Origin: Flavobacterium sp. YO12 | GTDB lineage: Bacteria; Bacteroidota; Bacteroidia; Flavobacteriales; Flavobacteriaceae | Direction of reading: 5' to 3' | Length of the DNA: 64,000 nt | Assembly (NCBI RefSeq): GCF_004119495.1 | Contig: NZ_NRQU01000011.1 | Span: 1-64,000 of the forward strand | Part shown: piece after piece, positions 25,808-33,684 of the stretch | How the letters are laid out: every line of letters begins with the position of its first letter | Position numbering within the stretch: the stretch's first letter is position 1 | The notes under the pieces: generated by a model | What the model was told of the DNA's origin: nothing | The model's database searches: none | The model's input: only the letters and a program-made list of their open reading frames with translations | Made by a program: the position numbers and the translations under genes

Positions 25808-27004
25808 ATGAAAGGTGTTGCAATAACAGGAATGGGAATTATCTCTTCGATCGGAAATTCGGTTGAGGAAAATTATCATTCGTTAATCGAAAATAAAATC
25901 GGGATTTCTCGTATCTCAAATATTTCTACAGTTCATGCAGATGTTATTAAAGTAGGTGAAATCAAAAAAAACAACGATGAGCTTATCAACGAACTGGGAT
26001 TAAACAGCGATAATAATTTTTCGAGAACTGCTATGATTGGTACTTTGGCGGCAAAACAAGCTGTTGAAAATGCTGGAATCACCTCTATAAATGAATTTAG
26101 AACTGGACTTATTTCGGCTACTAGTGTAGGCGGAATGGACATGACGGAGACACATTATTACGATTATTTCGAAAAACCTGAATTGGTTAAATATATTACC
26201 TGTCACGACGGCGGTGATGTTGCTGAAAAAATTGCTGAAGAACTGGGCTTAAAAGGAATGGTTACAACTATAAGTACCGCTTGTTCCTCTGCAGCCAATT
26301 CAATTATGCTTGGTGCAAGATTGATTAAAACTGGAAAATTAGATCGTGTAATTGTGGGAGGTGCCGATGCTTTGGCAAAATTCACTATCAACGGATTTAA
26401 AACTTTAATGATTTTATCTGACGATTACAACAAACCTTTCGACAATAACAGGAAAGGGCTAAATCTTGGAGAAGCTGCTGCTTTTTTGGTTTTAGAATCG
26501 GACGAAATTGTTGAAAAGCAAAACAAAAAAGTACTGGCAAGAGTTTCGGGTTACGGAAATGCAAATGATGCTTTTCACCAAACCGCTTCTTCAGAAAACG
26601 GAGACGGTGCTTTTTTGGCAATGAAAAAAGCATTTGAAGTTTCGGGTTTAAAACCCTCTGAAATAGATTATATCAACGTTCACGGAACTGCTACTCCAAA
26701 TAACGATTTATCTGAAGGAAGAGCTTTGCGCCGAATTTATAAAGAGGAAAATGTTCCCGATTTTAGTTCAACAAAACCATTTACAGGTCACACTTTAGCA
26801 GCTGCAGCGGCAATTGAAGCTGTTTACAGTGTTTTGGCGATTCAGAATAATGTCGTTTATCCAAATTTGAATTTTGAAACTCAAATGGAGGAATTCGATT
26901 TGACGCCGCAGACTACTTTAAAAAATAAAAACATCGAACACGTTTTATCTAACTCTTTTGGGTTTGGAGGAAATTGTTCAACCCTTATATTTTCAAAAAG
27001 CTAA
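25808..27004 (+). CDS. Beta-ketoacyl-ACP synthase (third of the cluster)
   Basis: The 398-residue FabF-like enzyme has Cys159 in TISTACSSAANS, His in NVHGTATPNND and His in FTGHTLAAAA, plus NSFGFGGN near the end. It should be active. The following gene encodes a ketosynthase homologue without the Cys, so the two probably form a KS-CLF heterodimer as in aryl-polyene and type II polyketide systems. Confidence 0.87.
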   Translation: MKGVAITGMGIISSIGNSVEENYHSLIENKIGISRISNISTVHADVIKVGEIKKNNDELINELGLNSDNNFSRTAMIGTLAAKQAVENAGITSINEFRTGLISATSVGGMDMTETHYYDYFEKPELVKYITCHDGGDVAEKIAEELGLKGMVTTISTACSSAANSIMLGARLIKTGKLDRVIVGGADALAKFTINGFKTLMILSDDYNKPFDNNRKGLNLGEAAAFLVLESDEIVEKQNKKVLARVSGYGNANDAFHQTASSENGDGAFLAMKKAFEVSGLKPSEIDYINVHGTATPNNDLSEGRALRRIYKEENVPDFSSTKPFTGHTLAAAAAIEAVYSVLAIQNNVVYPNLNFETQMEEFDLTPQTTLKNKNIEHVLSNSFGFGGNCSTLIFSKS

Positions 27005-27005
27005 A

Positions 27006-28067
27006 ATGAAAAAAACATATATAAATGGAGTAGGCTGTATTTCGACTCAAAAAACATTTGATACTGTTTTTTTAGAAGAAGCTGTTGTAAATCATGATGA
27101 AAATGTACTGGCAATTGTTTCGCCGGCATACAAAGAATATATTTCGCCAGCTGCAAGCCGCAGAATGGCAAAAGGTGTAAAAAACGGAATCGTAGCTTCG
27201 GCTTTAGCAATGAAAGATGCTAATATTGAAAATGTTGACGCAATCATAACTGGAACTGGTTTGGGCTGCATCGAAGATTCTGAAAAATTCCTAAAAAGTA
27301 TTTTAGATAATAAAGAAGAGTTTTTAACGCCAACTTCCTTTATTCAATCTACTCATAATACTGTTGGTGCACAGATTGCGCTTTTACAGCAATGTAAAGG
27401 TTATAATTTTACGTATGTAAATGGTGCGGTTTCTTTTGAATCGGCACTTTTGGATGCCAAAATGCAAATTGAAGAGGACGAAGCCAATTCGATTTTAGTA
27501 GGCGGTGTTGATGAAAACGGAGAATATACTACTTCACTTTTCAAATTAAACGGACGTATTAAAGCAGATAATTCTGCTCCTTATGATGTTTTAAATGCTG
27601 CAACCAGCGGTGCCGTTTATGGCGAAGGAGCCAGCTTTTTTGTTTTGGAAAATGAAAGAAAAGAAAACACTTATGCCGAACTTCTAGATGTTTCTATTGT
27701 AAATACTTTGGAAGAAAATGAAGTTGAAACAGCAATTGTTTCGTTCTTAAAATCAAATCATTTAGAAATTTCAGATATTGATGCTCTTGTTTTAGGTTTT
27801 GACGGAAATGCAGATTTTGAGAATTATTATAGAAATCTTGCTGAAAATGCATTTGCTCAAACTCCCATTTTATATTACAAACATTTGAGCGGCGAATATG
27901 ATACTGCTTCGGCTTTTGCTTTTTGGATGGCGACTAAAATTTTGAAAACTCAAGAAATTCCTGAAATCGTAAAAGTAAATACTGTCGAAAAATCAGATTA
28001 CAAAACGATTTTATTATATAATCAATTAAACGGAAAAAACCATAGTTTTACGCTGCTGTCAAAATGA
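27006..28067 (+). CDS. Ketosynthase-like chain-length factor (no active-site Cys)
   Basis: The start is ATG 27006; an in-frame TTG 48 bases earlier lies in the upstream gene. The 353-residue protein keeps the thiolase-fold outline (MKKTYINGVGCIST, GTGLGCIEDSEKF), but the active-site region reads VNGAVSFESALLDA where active enzymes have TACSSA. The Cys is therefore absent. It should pair with the preceding ketosynthase and set chain length. Its stop overlaps the next start (ATGA). Confidence 0.78.
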   Translation: MKKTYINGVGCISTQKTFDTVFLEEAVVNHDENVLAIVSPAYKEYISPAASRRMAKGVKNGIVASALAMKDANIENVDAIITGTGLGCIEDSEKFLKSILDNKEEFLTPTSFIQSTHNTVGAQIALLQQCKGYNFTYVNGAVSFESALLDAKMQIEEDEANSILVGGVDENGEYTTSLFKLNGRIKADNSAPYDVLNAATSGAVYGEGASFFVLENERKENTYAELLDVSIVNTLEENEVETAIVSFLKSNHLEISDIDALVLGFDGNADFENYYRNLAENAFAQTPILYYKHLSGEYDTASAFAFWMATKILKTQEIPEIVKVNTVEKSDYKTILLYNQLNGKNHSFTLLSK

Positions 28068-28848
28068 TAACGCACAAAAACATATCGCTGTTTTTTATCT
28101 TTTTATTGCTTTTATTGTTTCTTCTGAAAATAAGTCTAGCAATTAATGAATTATGGTTTCTTATAATTGCTTTACTATGGATCGGAATAAATGCTTTTGG
28201 TTCTGCACGCATTTCTTCCAATTATCATGTAAAAGCATTTTGCAGTAATCCGTTAGAAACAGAAAAAAAATCGCGCTTACTTTTGACGACGGTCCAAGTA
28301 TTTACACTTTACAAGTTTTAGAACTTTTAAAAAAATACAATGCCAAAGCGACCTTTTTCTGTATTGGAAAAAACATTGAAGCACATCCCCAAATTCTCCA
28401 AAAAGTGATTGATGAAGGACATTTAGTTGGAAATCATTCTTATTCACATTCTAAGTTTTTTGATTTTTATAATGCTTCAACAATAACCGAAGAACTTCAA
28501 AAAACAGACGCGCTTTTAGAAAAATTCACTTCCAAAAAGATCAACTTCTTTCGTCCGCCTTATGGAGTTACAACACCTTCGATAAGAAGAGCTTTAAAAG
28601 TAACTGGACATAAAACAATTGGCTGGAATATTCGTTCACTTGACGGTGGAACCCAAAATCAGGAATTAATTTTCAATCGACTCATTAAGCATATATCTCC
28701 CGGCGGAATTGTACTTTTGCATGATACAGCAGAACATTCTGTTTTGGTACTGGAACAGTTTTTGCAATTTTTACAGCAGAATAATTATGAAGTAGTTTCG
28801 ATTGAAGAATTACTGAATCTTAAAGCTTATGAAATTGAACGCGGATGA
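28064..28848 (+). pseudogene. Polysaccharide deacetylase-like gene with -1 disruption at an A8 tract
   Basis: The frame from ATG 28064 encodes two hydrophobic segments and then goes out of frame after A8 (28263-28270), stopping at 28321. From 28270 the second frame continues the protein perfectly with the NodB domain: TFDDGP, the metal-binding HSYSHS, RPPYG and LLHDTAE, to 28848. Total length is one base short of a multiple of three; one more A, or a -1 slip on the A tract, would give a 261-residue membrane-anchored deacetylase. All catalytic motifs are intact, so it may be an assembly error, a recent mutation or slippage expression. It overlaps the upstream gene by four bases. Confidence 0.75.
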
Positions 28849-28958
28849 AACAGATTCGCTATCGCGAAGACGCGGATTTAAACGGATTTTATTAAATTAA
28901 AAATTCGTGAAAATTGGTGCAATTCGTGGCAAAATTATTAAGCACAATCTTAAAAAAT
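28849..28958. repeat. Degraded intergenic repeat
   Basis: The gap holds TTCGC-TATC-GCGAA (28855-28868 region), the near-duplicated words GCGGATGAAACAGATT and GCGGATTTAAACGGATT, and AATTCGTG twice. It resembles a decayed member of the same intergenic repeat style, but has no clean outer dyad. Confidence 0.35.
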
Positions 28959-29585
28959 ATGAAAACTAAAATAGCTCTACTAATTCTTTTTATTTCAGGC
29001 GGTTTGTTTGCTCAAGAGCAAAAAATGTCTGCTGCAGAAATTACACAATTTAAAGAAGATGTAAATGTCGTAGCCAAAAAAATCAAAACTTTAAGTACCG
29101 ATTTTGTTCAATACAAGCATTTAGATTTTTTGTCAAAAGACATTGAAACTTCGGGAAAAATGGTTTTTAAAGAGCCGGCTTTGCTTCAATGGCAGTATAA
29201 AAAACCATACAACTACAGCATTACTTTCAAAAACGGAAAAATCCTGATTAATGACGAAGGAAAGAAAAGTGCAGTTGATATTGGCAACAGCAAAATCTTT
29301 GCACGAATTAATAAATTAATTGTGGGAAGTGTAAGCGGTAATATGTTTGATGACAAAGAATTTACGATTTCGTACTTTAAATTGAAAGGTCAGAATCTAG
29401 CAAAATTTGTTCCGAAAGATGCTGCGCTGAAAAAATACATCAAACAAATCGAGCTCACTTTTGACAAAGAAGAAGCAACTGTTGTTCAGGTAAAATTATT
29501 AGAATCATCTGAAGATTATACTAGAATTGTACTTAAAAATAAAGTAATCAATGCAAAAATCGACGATTCAGTTTTTACTAATTAA
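28959..29585 (+). CDS. LolA-like outer-membrane lipoprotein carrier protein
   Basis: The start is ATG 28959 (MKTKIALLILFISGGLFAQ, a clean signal peptide); an in-frame TTG at 28914 lies in repeat sequence. The 208-residue periplasmic protein has the LolA-like beta pattern (TSGKMVFKEPALLQWQYKKP). Cluster-encoded LolA-like proteins are common in aryl-polyene clusters, where they may carry a lipid or pigment across the periplasm. Its end overlaps the lipoprotein gene by 35 bases. Confidence 0.8.
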   Translation: MKTKIALLILFISGGLFAQEQKMSAAEITQFKEDVNVVAKKIKTLSTDFVQYKHLDFLSKDIETSGKMVFKEPALLQWQYKKPYNYSITFKNGKILINDEGKKSAVDIGNSKIFARINKLIVGSVSGNMFDDKEFTISYFKLKGQNLAKFVPKDAALKKYIKQIELTFDKEEATVVQVKLLESSEDYTRIVLKNKVINAKIDDSVFTN

Positions 29586-30186
29586 TTGCTTTCTGGCAAT
29601 TGTTTTAGTTTCGTGCGGCTCAGTCACAAAAAACTATGCACCAAAAAAACTAGACAAAACGTCTTATGAAGTTCCGTATTTTTCAGATTCAAAAACAGAT
29701 TATGTTTATAAAACCAACATAAGCGTTTACGGAAATGAGTTATCAGGAATTTTTATTGCCAAAAAAATAAACGATACAACACATCGAATTGTTTTTACAA
29801 CGGAATTCGGAAATAAATTAATGGATTTCGAAATTTCTGAAACTGATTTTAAAGTCAATTCTATTGTTTCTGAATTAGATCGAAAAATATTAATCAATAC
29901 TTTGAAAGAAGATTTTCGTCTGCTTTTGAAAAAACAATATTTGATTCAAGAGCAATTTGAAAATGAATCTGATAATATCTATAAATCGGCAGATGGAAAA
30001 CGAGACAATTACATTTTTGTTTCTAAAAAAGATCAAAAACTAGAAAAGATAGTTCACGCCTCTAAAACAAAAGAAAAATTTACGCTGTATTTCAATTCAG
30101 AAAACAATATTTTTGCCGAAAAGATTCAGATAATTCATCAGAATATTAAATTGAAAATTGAGCTTAATTATTTTAAATCAGAATAA
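29551..30186 (+). CDS. Hypothetical lipoprotein, flexirubin cluster
   Basis: The 211-residue protein has a lipoprotein signal with lipobox LVSCG (Cys about 22). The mature part is beta-rich and Lys-rich with no family I know. It overlaps the LolA-like gene, which suggests joint function in moving or anchoring the product at the outer membrane. Confidence 0.65.
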   Translation: MQKSTIQFLLINCFLAIVLVSCGSVTKNYAPKKLDKTSYEVPYFSDSKTDYVYKTNISVYGNELSGIFIAKKINDTTHRIVFTTEFGNKLMDFEISETDFKVNSIVSELDRKILINTLKEDFRLLLKKQYLIQEQFENESDNIYKSADGKRDNYIFVSKKDQKLEKIVHASKTKEKFTLYFNSENNIFAEKIQIIHQNIKLKIELNYFKSE

Positions 30187-30220
30187 AAATTTAAACTAAT
30201 CCTAAAACTAAACTAATCTA

Positions 30221-30823
30221 ATGATGAAAAAAATAACCTTAATTGCATTCGTTTTATGCATCGGAATTCAATTATCTCAAGCGCAAGTAAAAGTTAGTCC
30301 GGGGCTACGAGGTGGTTTAAATGTGTCAACATTAACCAATATTGATGATAATCAATCTAAAACAGATTTTTATGTTGGTGGATTAGTGAACATTAAATTT
30401 AATAAATATTTTTCGTTACAGCCTGAAATAACGTATTCTAGACAAGGTGATGAAGGAAGATACTTTGAAAATGGTCGTTATTATTCTGAAAAGTATGAAC
30501 TAAATTATTTAACACTTGGTGCGGTTGCAAAATTTAACATTGGCGGTAAAGGCTTCCACATTTTGGGCGGTCCGTCTTTAGATTTAAAAGTTTCTGATAA
30601 TTATATCAACAGCAATCCCGAAGGTTTTGACCTTGCCATTGTTGGCGGTGTTGGCTATACATTACCAAATGGATTAACATTTGAAGCCAGAATTAAACAA
30701 GGATTAATTGATATTTATGGTTACGACGGAATTGATTACGATAATAACGATTATTACTATAATGATGTTATCTTAAATCAAGTTTTTCAAATTGGTATTA
30801 GTTACACTTTTAAAGTAAAATAA
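30221..30823 (+). CDS. Outer-membrane beta-barrel protein (PorT-like)
   Basis: The 200-residue protein has a signal peptide ending in SQA and alternating beta strands (PGLRGGLNVSTL, FSLQPEITYSRQGDE, LNYLTLGAVAKF) typical of small eight-stranded barrels. The next gene is a tandem paralogue. Role in the cluster is unknown; pigment insertion into the outer membrane is possible. The double ATG (30221/30224) leaves the exact start open. Confidence 0.75.
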   Translation: MMKKITLIAFVLCIGIQLSQAQVKVSPGLRGGLNVSTLTNIDDNQSKTDFYVGGLVNIKFNKYFSLQPEITYSRQGDEGRYFENGRYYSEKYELNYLTLGAVAKFNIGGKGFHILGGPSLDLKVSDNYINSNPEGFDLAIVGGVGYTLPNGLTFEARIKQGLIDIYGYDGIDYDNNDYYYNDVILNQVFQIGISYTFKVK

Positions 30824-31441
30824 ATGTATAAAAGTAAACTAGCGGCTGCCCTATTTCTTTTTTTCGCAGTTGTAAACATACAAGCTCAAGCAACTTTTAA
30901 ACCCGGTTTACGAGCAGGTTTGAGTCTTTCGACGATTTCAGAAATGCATGCAGATTACAGACCTGATTTTTATATTGGCGGTTTTGGAGAAATAAATCTA
31001 ACAAAGCGTTATGCGCTGCAGCCCGAAATAAATTACATCAGACAAGGATCTAATAATGTTGCACGAAATTTTATTGATCCCAATACACAAACAGAAAGAA
31101 TCGTTTATCAGGATTTACAAATGAGTTATTTGTCTATCGCTATGATTAACAAATTTACATTTGGACAAGGTTTTCAAATACAGTTTGGGCCAGCTTTAGA
31201 TGTTCTTTTAAATGACAATTTAGCTTTTAGAAAAACTTATAATGACCTTTCGTTTGTAACAGGTCTTGCTTACAAAATGCCATCAGGTCTTGCTTTTGAA
31301 TTCCGATTTAAAAAAGGACTTTTAGACGTTTTAGACAGCGATTACTATTATAACAATTCAAATAGTCACTATCTTTTTGGTGATTATAATACTAATGTAA
31401 ATTTTCAAATAGGTGTTTCGTACTCTTTTGAGGTGAAATAA
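30824..31441 (+). CDS. Outer-membrane beta-barrel protein, paralogue of preceding gene
   Basis: The 205-residue protein has a signal peptide (ending in QAQA) and the same strand pattern (PGLRAGLSLSTI, YALQPEINYIRQGSN, MSYLSIAMINKF). It starts directly after the preceding stop. The two probably arose by tandem duplication and then diverged widely. Confidence 0.75.
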   Translation: MYKSKLAAALFLFFAVVNIQAQATFKPGLRAGLSLSTISEMHADYRPDFYIGGFGEINLTKRYALQPEINYIRQGSNNVARNFIDPNTQTERIVYQDLQMSYLSIAMINKFTFGQGFQIQFGPALDVLLNDNLAFRKTYNDLSFVTGLAYKMPSGLAFEFRFKKGLLDVLDSDYYYNNSNSHYLFGDYNTNVNFQIGVSYSFEVK

Positions 31442-31452
31442 AAAATAAAATT

Positions 31453-31824
31453 ATGGTTTTAAAAGACTTCTATAAAGTACTTTCAGAAGAGAAAACGGGC
31501 GATGCTAAATATAATATTCGTATATTAGTTAATGCCAATCATGAGGTTTTTAAAGGTCATTTTCCTGGAAACCCAATAATGCCAGGCGTTTGCATGATTC
31601 AAATTATTAAAGAACTTACAGAGTCTATTACCAAAAGTTCGTTGATGATTCAAACCTTGACAAATGTAAAATTCATGGCATTAATAAATCCTGAGACAAA
31701 TCCTGAGTTACGCTTAGAACTTGATATAACAGTCACAGAAGATGATTTGGTAAAGGTGAAAAACACCACTTATTTTAATGATACCGTTGCCCTGAAATTA
31801 AGCAATGCGTATAAAAAATTATAA
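31453..31824 (+). CDS. FabZ-like 3-hydroxyacyl-ACP dehydratase
   Basis: This 123-residue hot-dog protein carries the full FabA/FabZ box GHFPGNPIMPGV (35-46) with the catalytic His36, unlike the two dehydratase-like proteins at 17392 and 17832. A Glu is not obvious at the usual later position (MIQIIKELT). It may be the true dehydratase for one chain. Confidence 0.78.
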   Translation: MVLKDFYKVLSEEKTGDAKYNIRILVNANHEVFKGHFPGNPIMPGVCMIQIIKELTESITKSSLMIQTLTNVKFMALINPETNPELRLELDITVTEDDLVKVKNTTYFNDTVALKLSNAYKKL

Positions 31825-31826
31825 TT

Positions 31827-32312
31827 ATGAAATTACTTATATCATTACTTCTTTGGATCAATTTTGTTGGAACTCCTGATCTGGCTTCTATCCGAAAAAT
31901 GTATTCTGATGTTACAAAATCAGAAACTAATGCGAAAGAATTTACACAGAAACTTTCTGGAGTTTCTAATGACGATGATAAAATTTTGGTGGCTTACAAA
32001 GCGGCATCTATTTTATTAGATTCAAAATTCGAGAAAAAACTAAGAGACAAAATGGATCGTTTCAAGGAAGGTGCCAAATTGTTGGAAGCGACGATAAAAA
32101 GTGATCCAAATAATATCGAAATCAGAATGATTCGCTTAAGTATTCAGGAAGATGTTCCTGGAATTACCGGCTACAAAAAAAACATTAAAGAAGATAAAGC
32201 TTTTATTACCGCTCATTATGCAGAGCAAAATACTGCTTTAAAACTATATCTAAAAGACTTTGTTTTACAATCTAAAAGTTTCTCTGACAAGGAGAAGCAG
32301 TTTGTAAAATAA
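31827..32312 (+). CDS. Hypothetical secreted protein, flexirubin cluster
   Basis: The 161-residue protein begins with a short signal-like hydrophobic segment (MKLLISLLLWINFVG) and is otherwise helical and charged, with a TPR-like stretch (LLEATIKSDPNNIEIRMIRL, about 85-105). I do not recognise a family. It starts two bases after the FabZ-like gene and precedes the glycosyltransferase, so it is part of the operon. Confidence 0.6.
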   Translation: MKLLISLLLWINFVGTPDLASIRKMYSDVTKSETNAKEFTQKLSGVSNDDDKILVAYKAASILLDSKFEKKLRDKMDRFKEGAKLLEATIKSDPNNIEIRMIRLSIQEDVPGITGYKKNIKEDKAFITAHYAEQNTALKLYLKDFVLQSKSFSDKEKQFVK

Positions 32313-32330
32313 GCTCAAGAACAACTCCCA

Positions 32331-33518
32331 ATGAAACCTATATTATCTCAGCAAGACCTGCTCAGTTCAACTTCTTTTTGTGTTATTGTACCCACTTACA
32401 ATAATCAAAAAACATTGAAAAAAGTGCTGGATTCTATTTTAGATTTCACTTCAAATGTCATTATTGTTAATGATGGTTCGACTGACGAAACAAACGAAAT
32501 TCTAAAACAATATCATCATCTAACTCAAATTCATCATCCTAAAAATCTAGGAAAAGGCAGAGCGCTGCGTAATGGTTTTAGAAAAGCAATCGAACAAAAT
32601 TTTGAATATGCCATTACGATTGATTCAGACGGACAGCATTTTGCTTCTGATATTCCTGTTTTTATCGAAGCAATTCAAAAAGAACCCAATTCGCTTTTAA
32701 TTGGAAGCCGAAACATGACTCAGGAAAATGTGCCGAAGAAAAGCAGTTTTGGAAATAAATTTTCGAATTTCTGGTTTAAGTTTGAAACTGGAATTGTACT
32801 TGAAGATACACAATCAGGTTTTAGATTGTATCCGTTAAAATTAATTCCGAAGCAATTTTACACCAATAAATTTGAGTTTGAAATTGAAGTAATTGTTCGC
32901 TCCGCTTGGAAAGGAATTGTAGTTAAAAATATTCCTATTCAAGTTTTGTATGATCCTGCAGAACGCGTTTCGCATTTTCGTCCATTTAGAGATTTTACCC
33001 GAATCAGTATTTTAAATACCGTTTTGGTAATCAACGCTCTTTTGTACATTAAACCGAGAGATTTTTTTAGGAGAGCAAAAAAAAAAGGTTTTAAAAAATT
33101 CTTTCTTGAAGATATTTTAGAAAGCAACGATTCTAATTTCATAAAATCAGCCTCAATTGCTTTAGGAGTTTTTATTGGTATCTCGCCATTTTGGGGTTTT
33201 CAAACCGTGTTGCTTTTTACTTTTGCAGCATTATTCAGGCTCAACAAAGTCATTGCCTATCTAGCTTCAAATGTAAGTTTCCCGCCTTTCATTCCGTTTG
33301 TCATATATGGTTCCTTAAAAATGGGAAGCTTTTTTGTAGCGGGAGATGATGCTTTGGTTTTAGATAGTTCTATTACGTTTGATGATATTCAAAAAAATGC
33401 TACACAATATATCGTAGGAAGTCTTATTTTAGCATCCGTTTCGGCGCTATCAGCTGGCTTTATAAGTTATCTGCTTTTAAGCGCTTTTAGTTCTAAGAAC
33501 AAAACGAATATTAAGTAA
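32331..33518 (+). CDS. Family 2 glycosyltransferase fused to DUF2062 membrane domain
   Basis: Residues about 15-240 form a GT-A domain with VPTYNN, VNDGSTDETNE and the metal-binding DSDGQH (98-103). Residues about 260-390 form a membrane domain of the DUF2062 type (GVFIGISPFWGFQT). GT2-DUF2062 fusions occur in aryl-polyene clusters. It may glycosylate a lipid intermediate or act in anchoring; the substrate is unknown. Confidence 0.8.
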   Translation: MKPILSQQDLLSSTSFCVIVPTYNNQKTLKKVLDSILDFTSNVIIVNDGSTDETNEILKQYHHLTQIHHPKNLGKGRALRNGFRKAIEQNFEYAITIDSDGQHFASDIPVFIEAIQKEPNSLLIGSRNMTQENVPKKSSFGNKFSNFWFKFETGIVLEDTQSGFRLYPLKLIPKQFYTNKFEFEIEVIVRSAWKGIVVKNIPIQVLYDPAERVSHFRPFRDFTRISILNTVLVINALLYIKPRDFFRRAKKKGFKKFFLEDILESNDSNFIKSASIALGVFIGISPFWGFQTVLLFTFAALFRLNKVIAYLASNVSFPPFIPFVIYGSLKMGSFFVAGDDALVLDSSITFDDIQKNATQYIVGSLILASVSALSAGFISYLLLSAFSSKNKTNIK

Positions 33519-33520
33519 GG

Positions 33521-33665
33521 TTTGCCACAGATTACATGGATTAAAATGATTTTAGTATCTGTGTCAGTTTGCCACGAATTTCACAAATTTCCACGAATTG
33601 ATTTGTGTTAATTCGTGAAATTTGTGGCGAAAAAAATCATTTTAATCCATGTAATCTGTGGCAAA
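33521..33665. repeat. Nested inverted repeat with perfect 33-bp outer arms
   Basis: 33521-33553 (starting TTTGCCACAGATTACATGG) is exactly complementary to 33633-33665. Inside lies a second imperfect dyad made of CCACGAATTTCACAAATT and its inverse (about 33568-33632). The element fills the gap before the MMPL gene. In RNA it would form a very long hairpin that might limit read-through. Confidence 0.7.
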
Positions 33666-33684
33666 AAAACAATAATAAATAACT

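Noticed and set aside
27006-28067. Ketosynthase pseudogene, because the active-site Cys is missing
   Set aside because: The frame is intact and the position directly after an active KS fits a chain-length factor.
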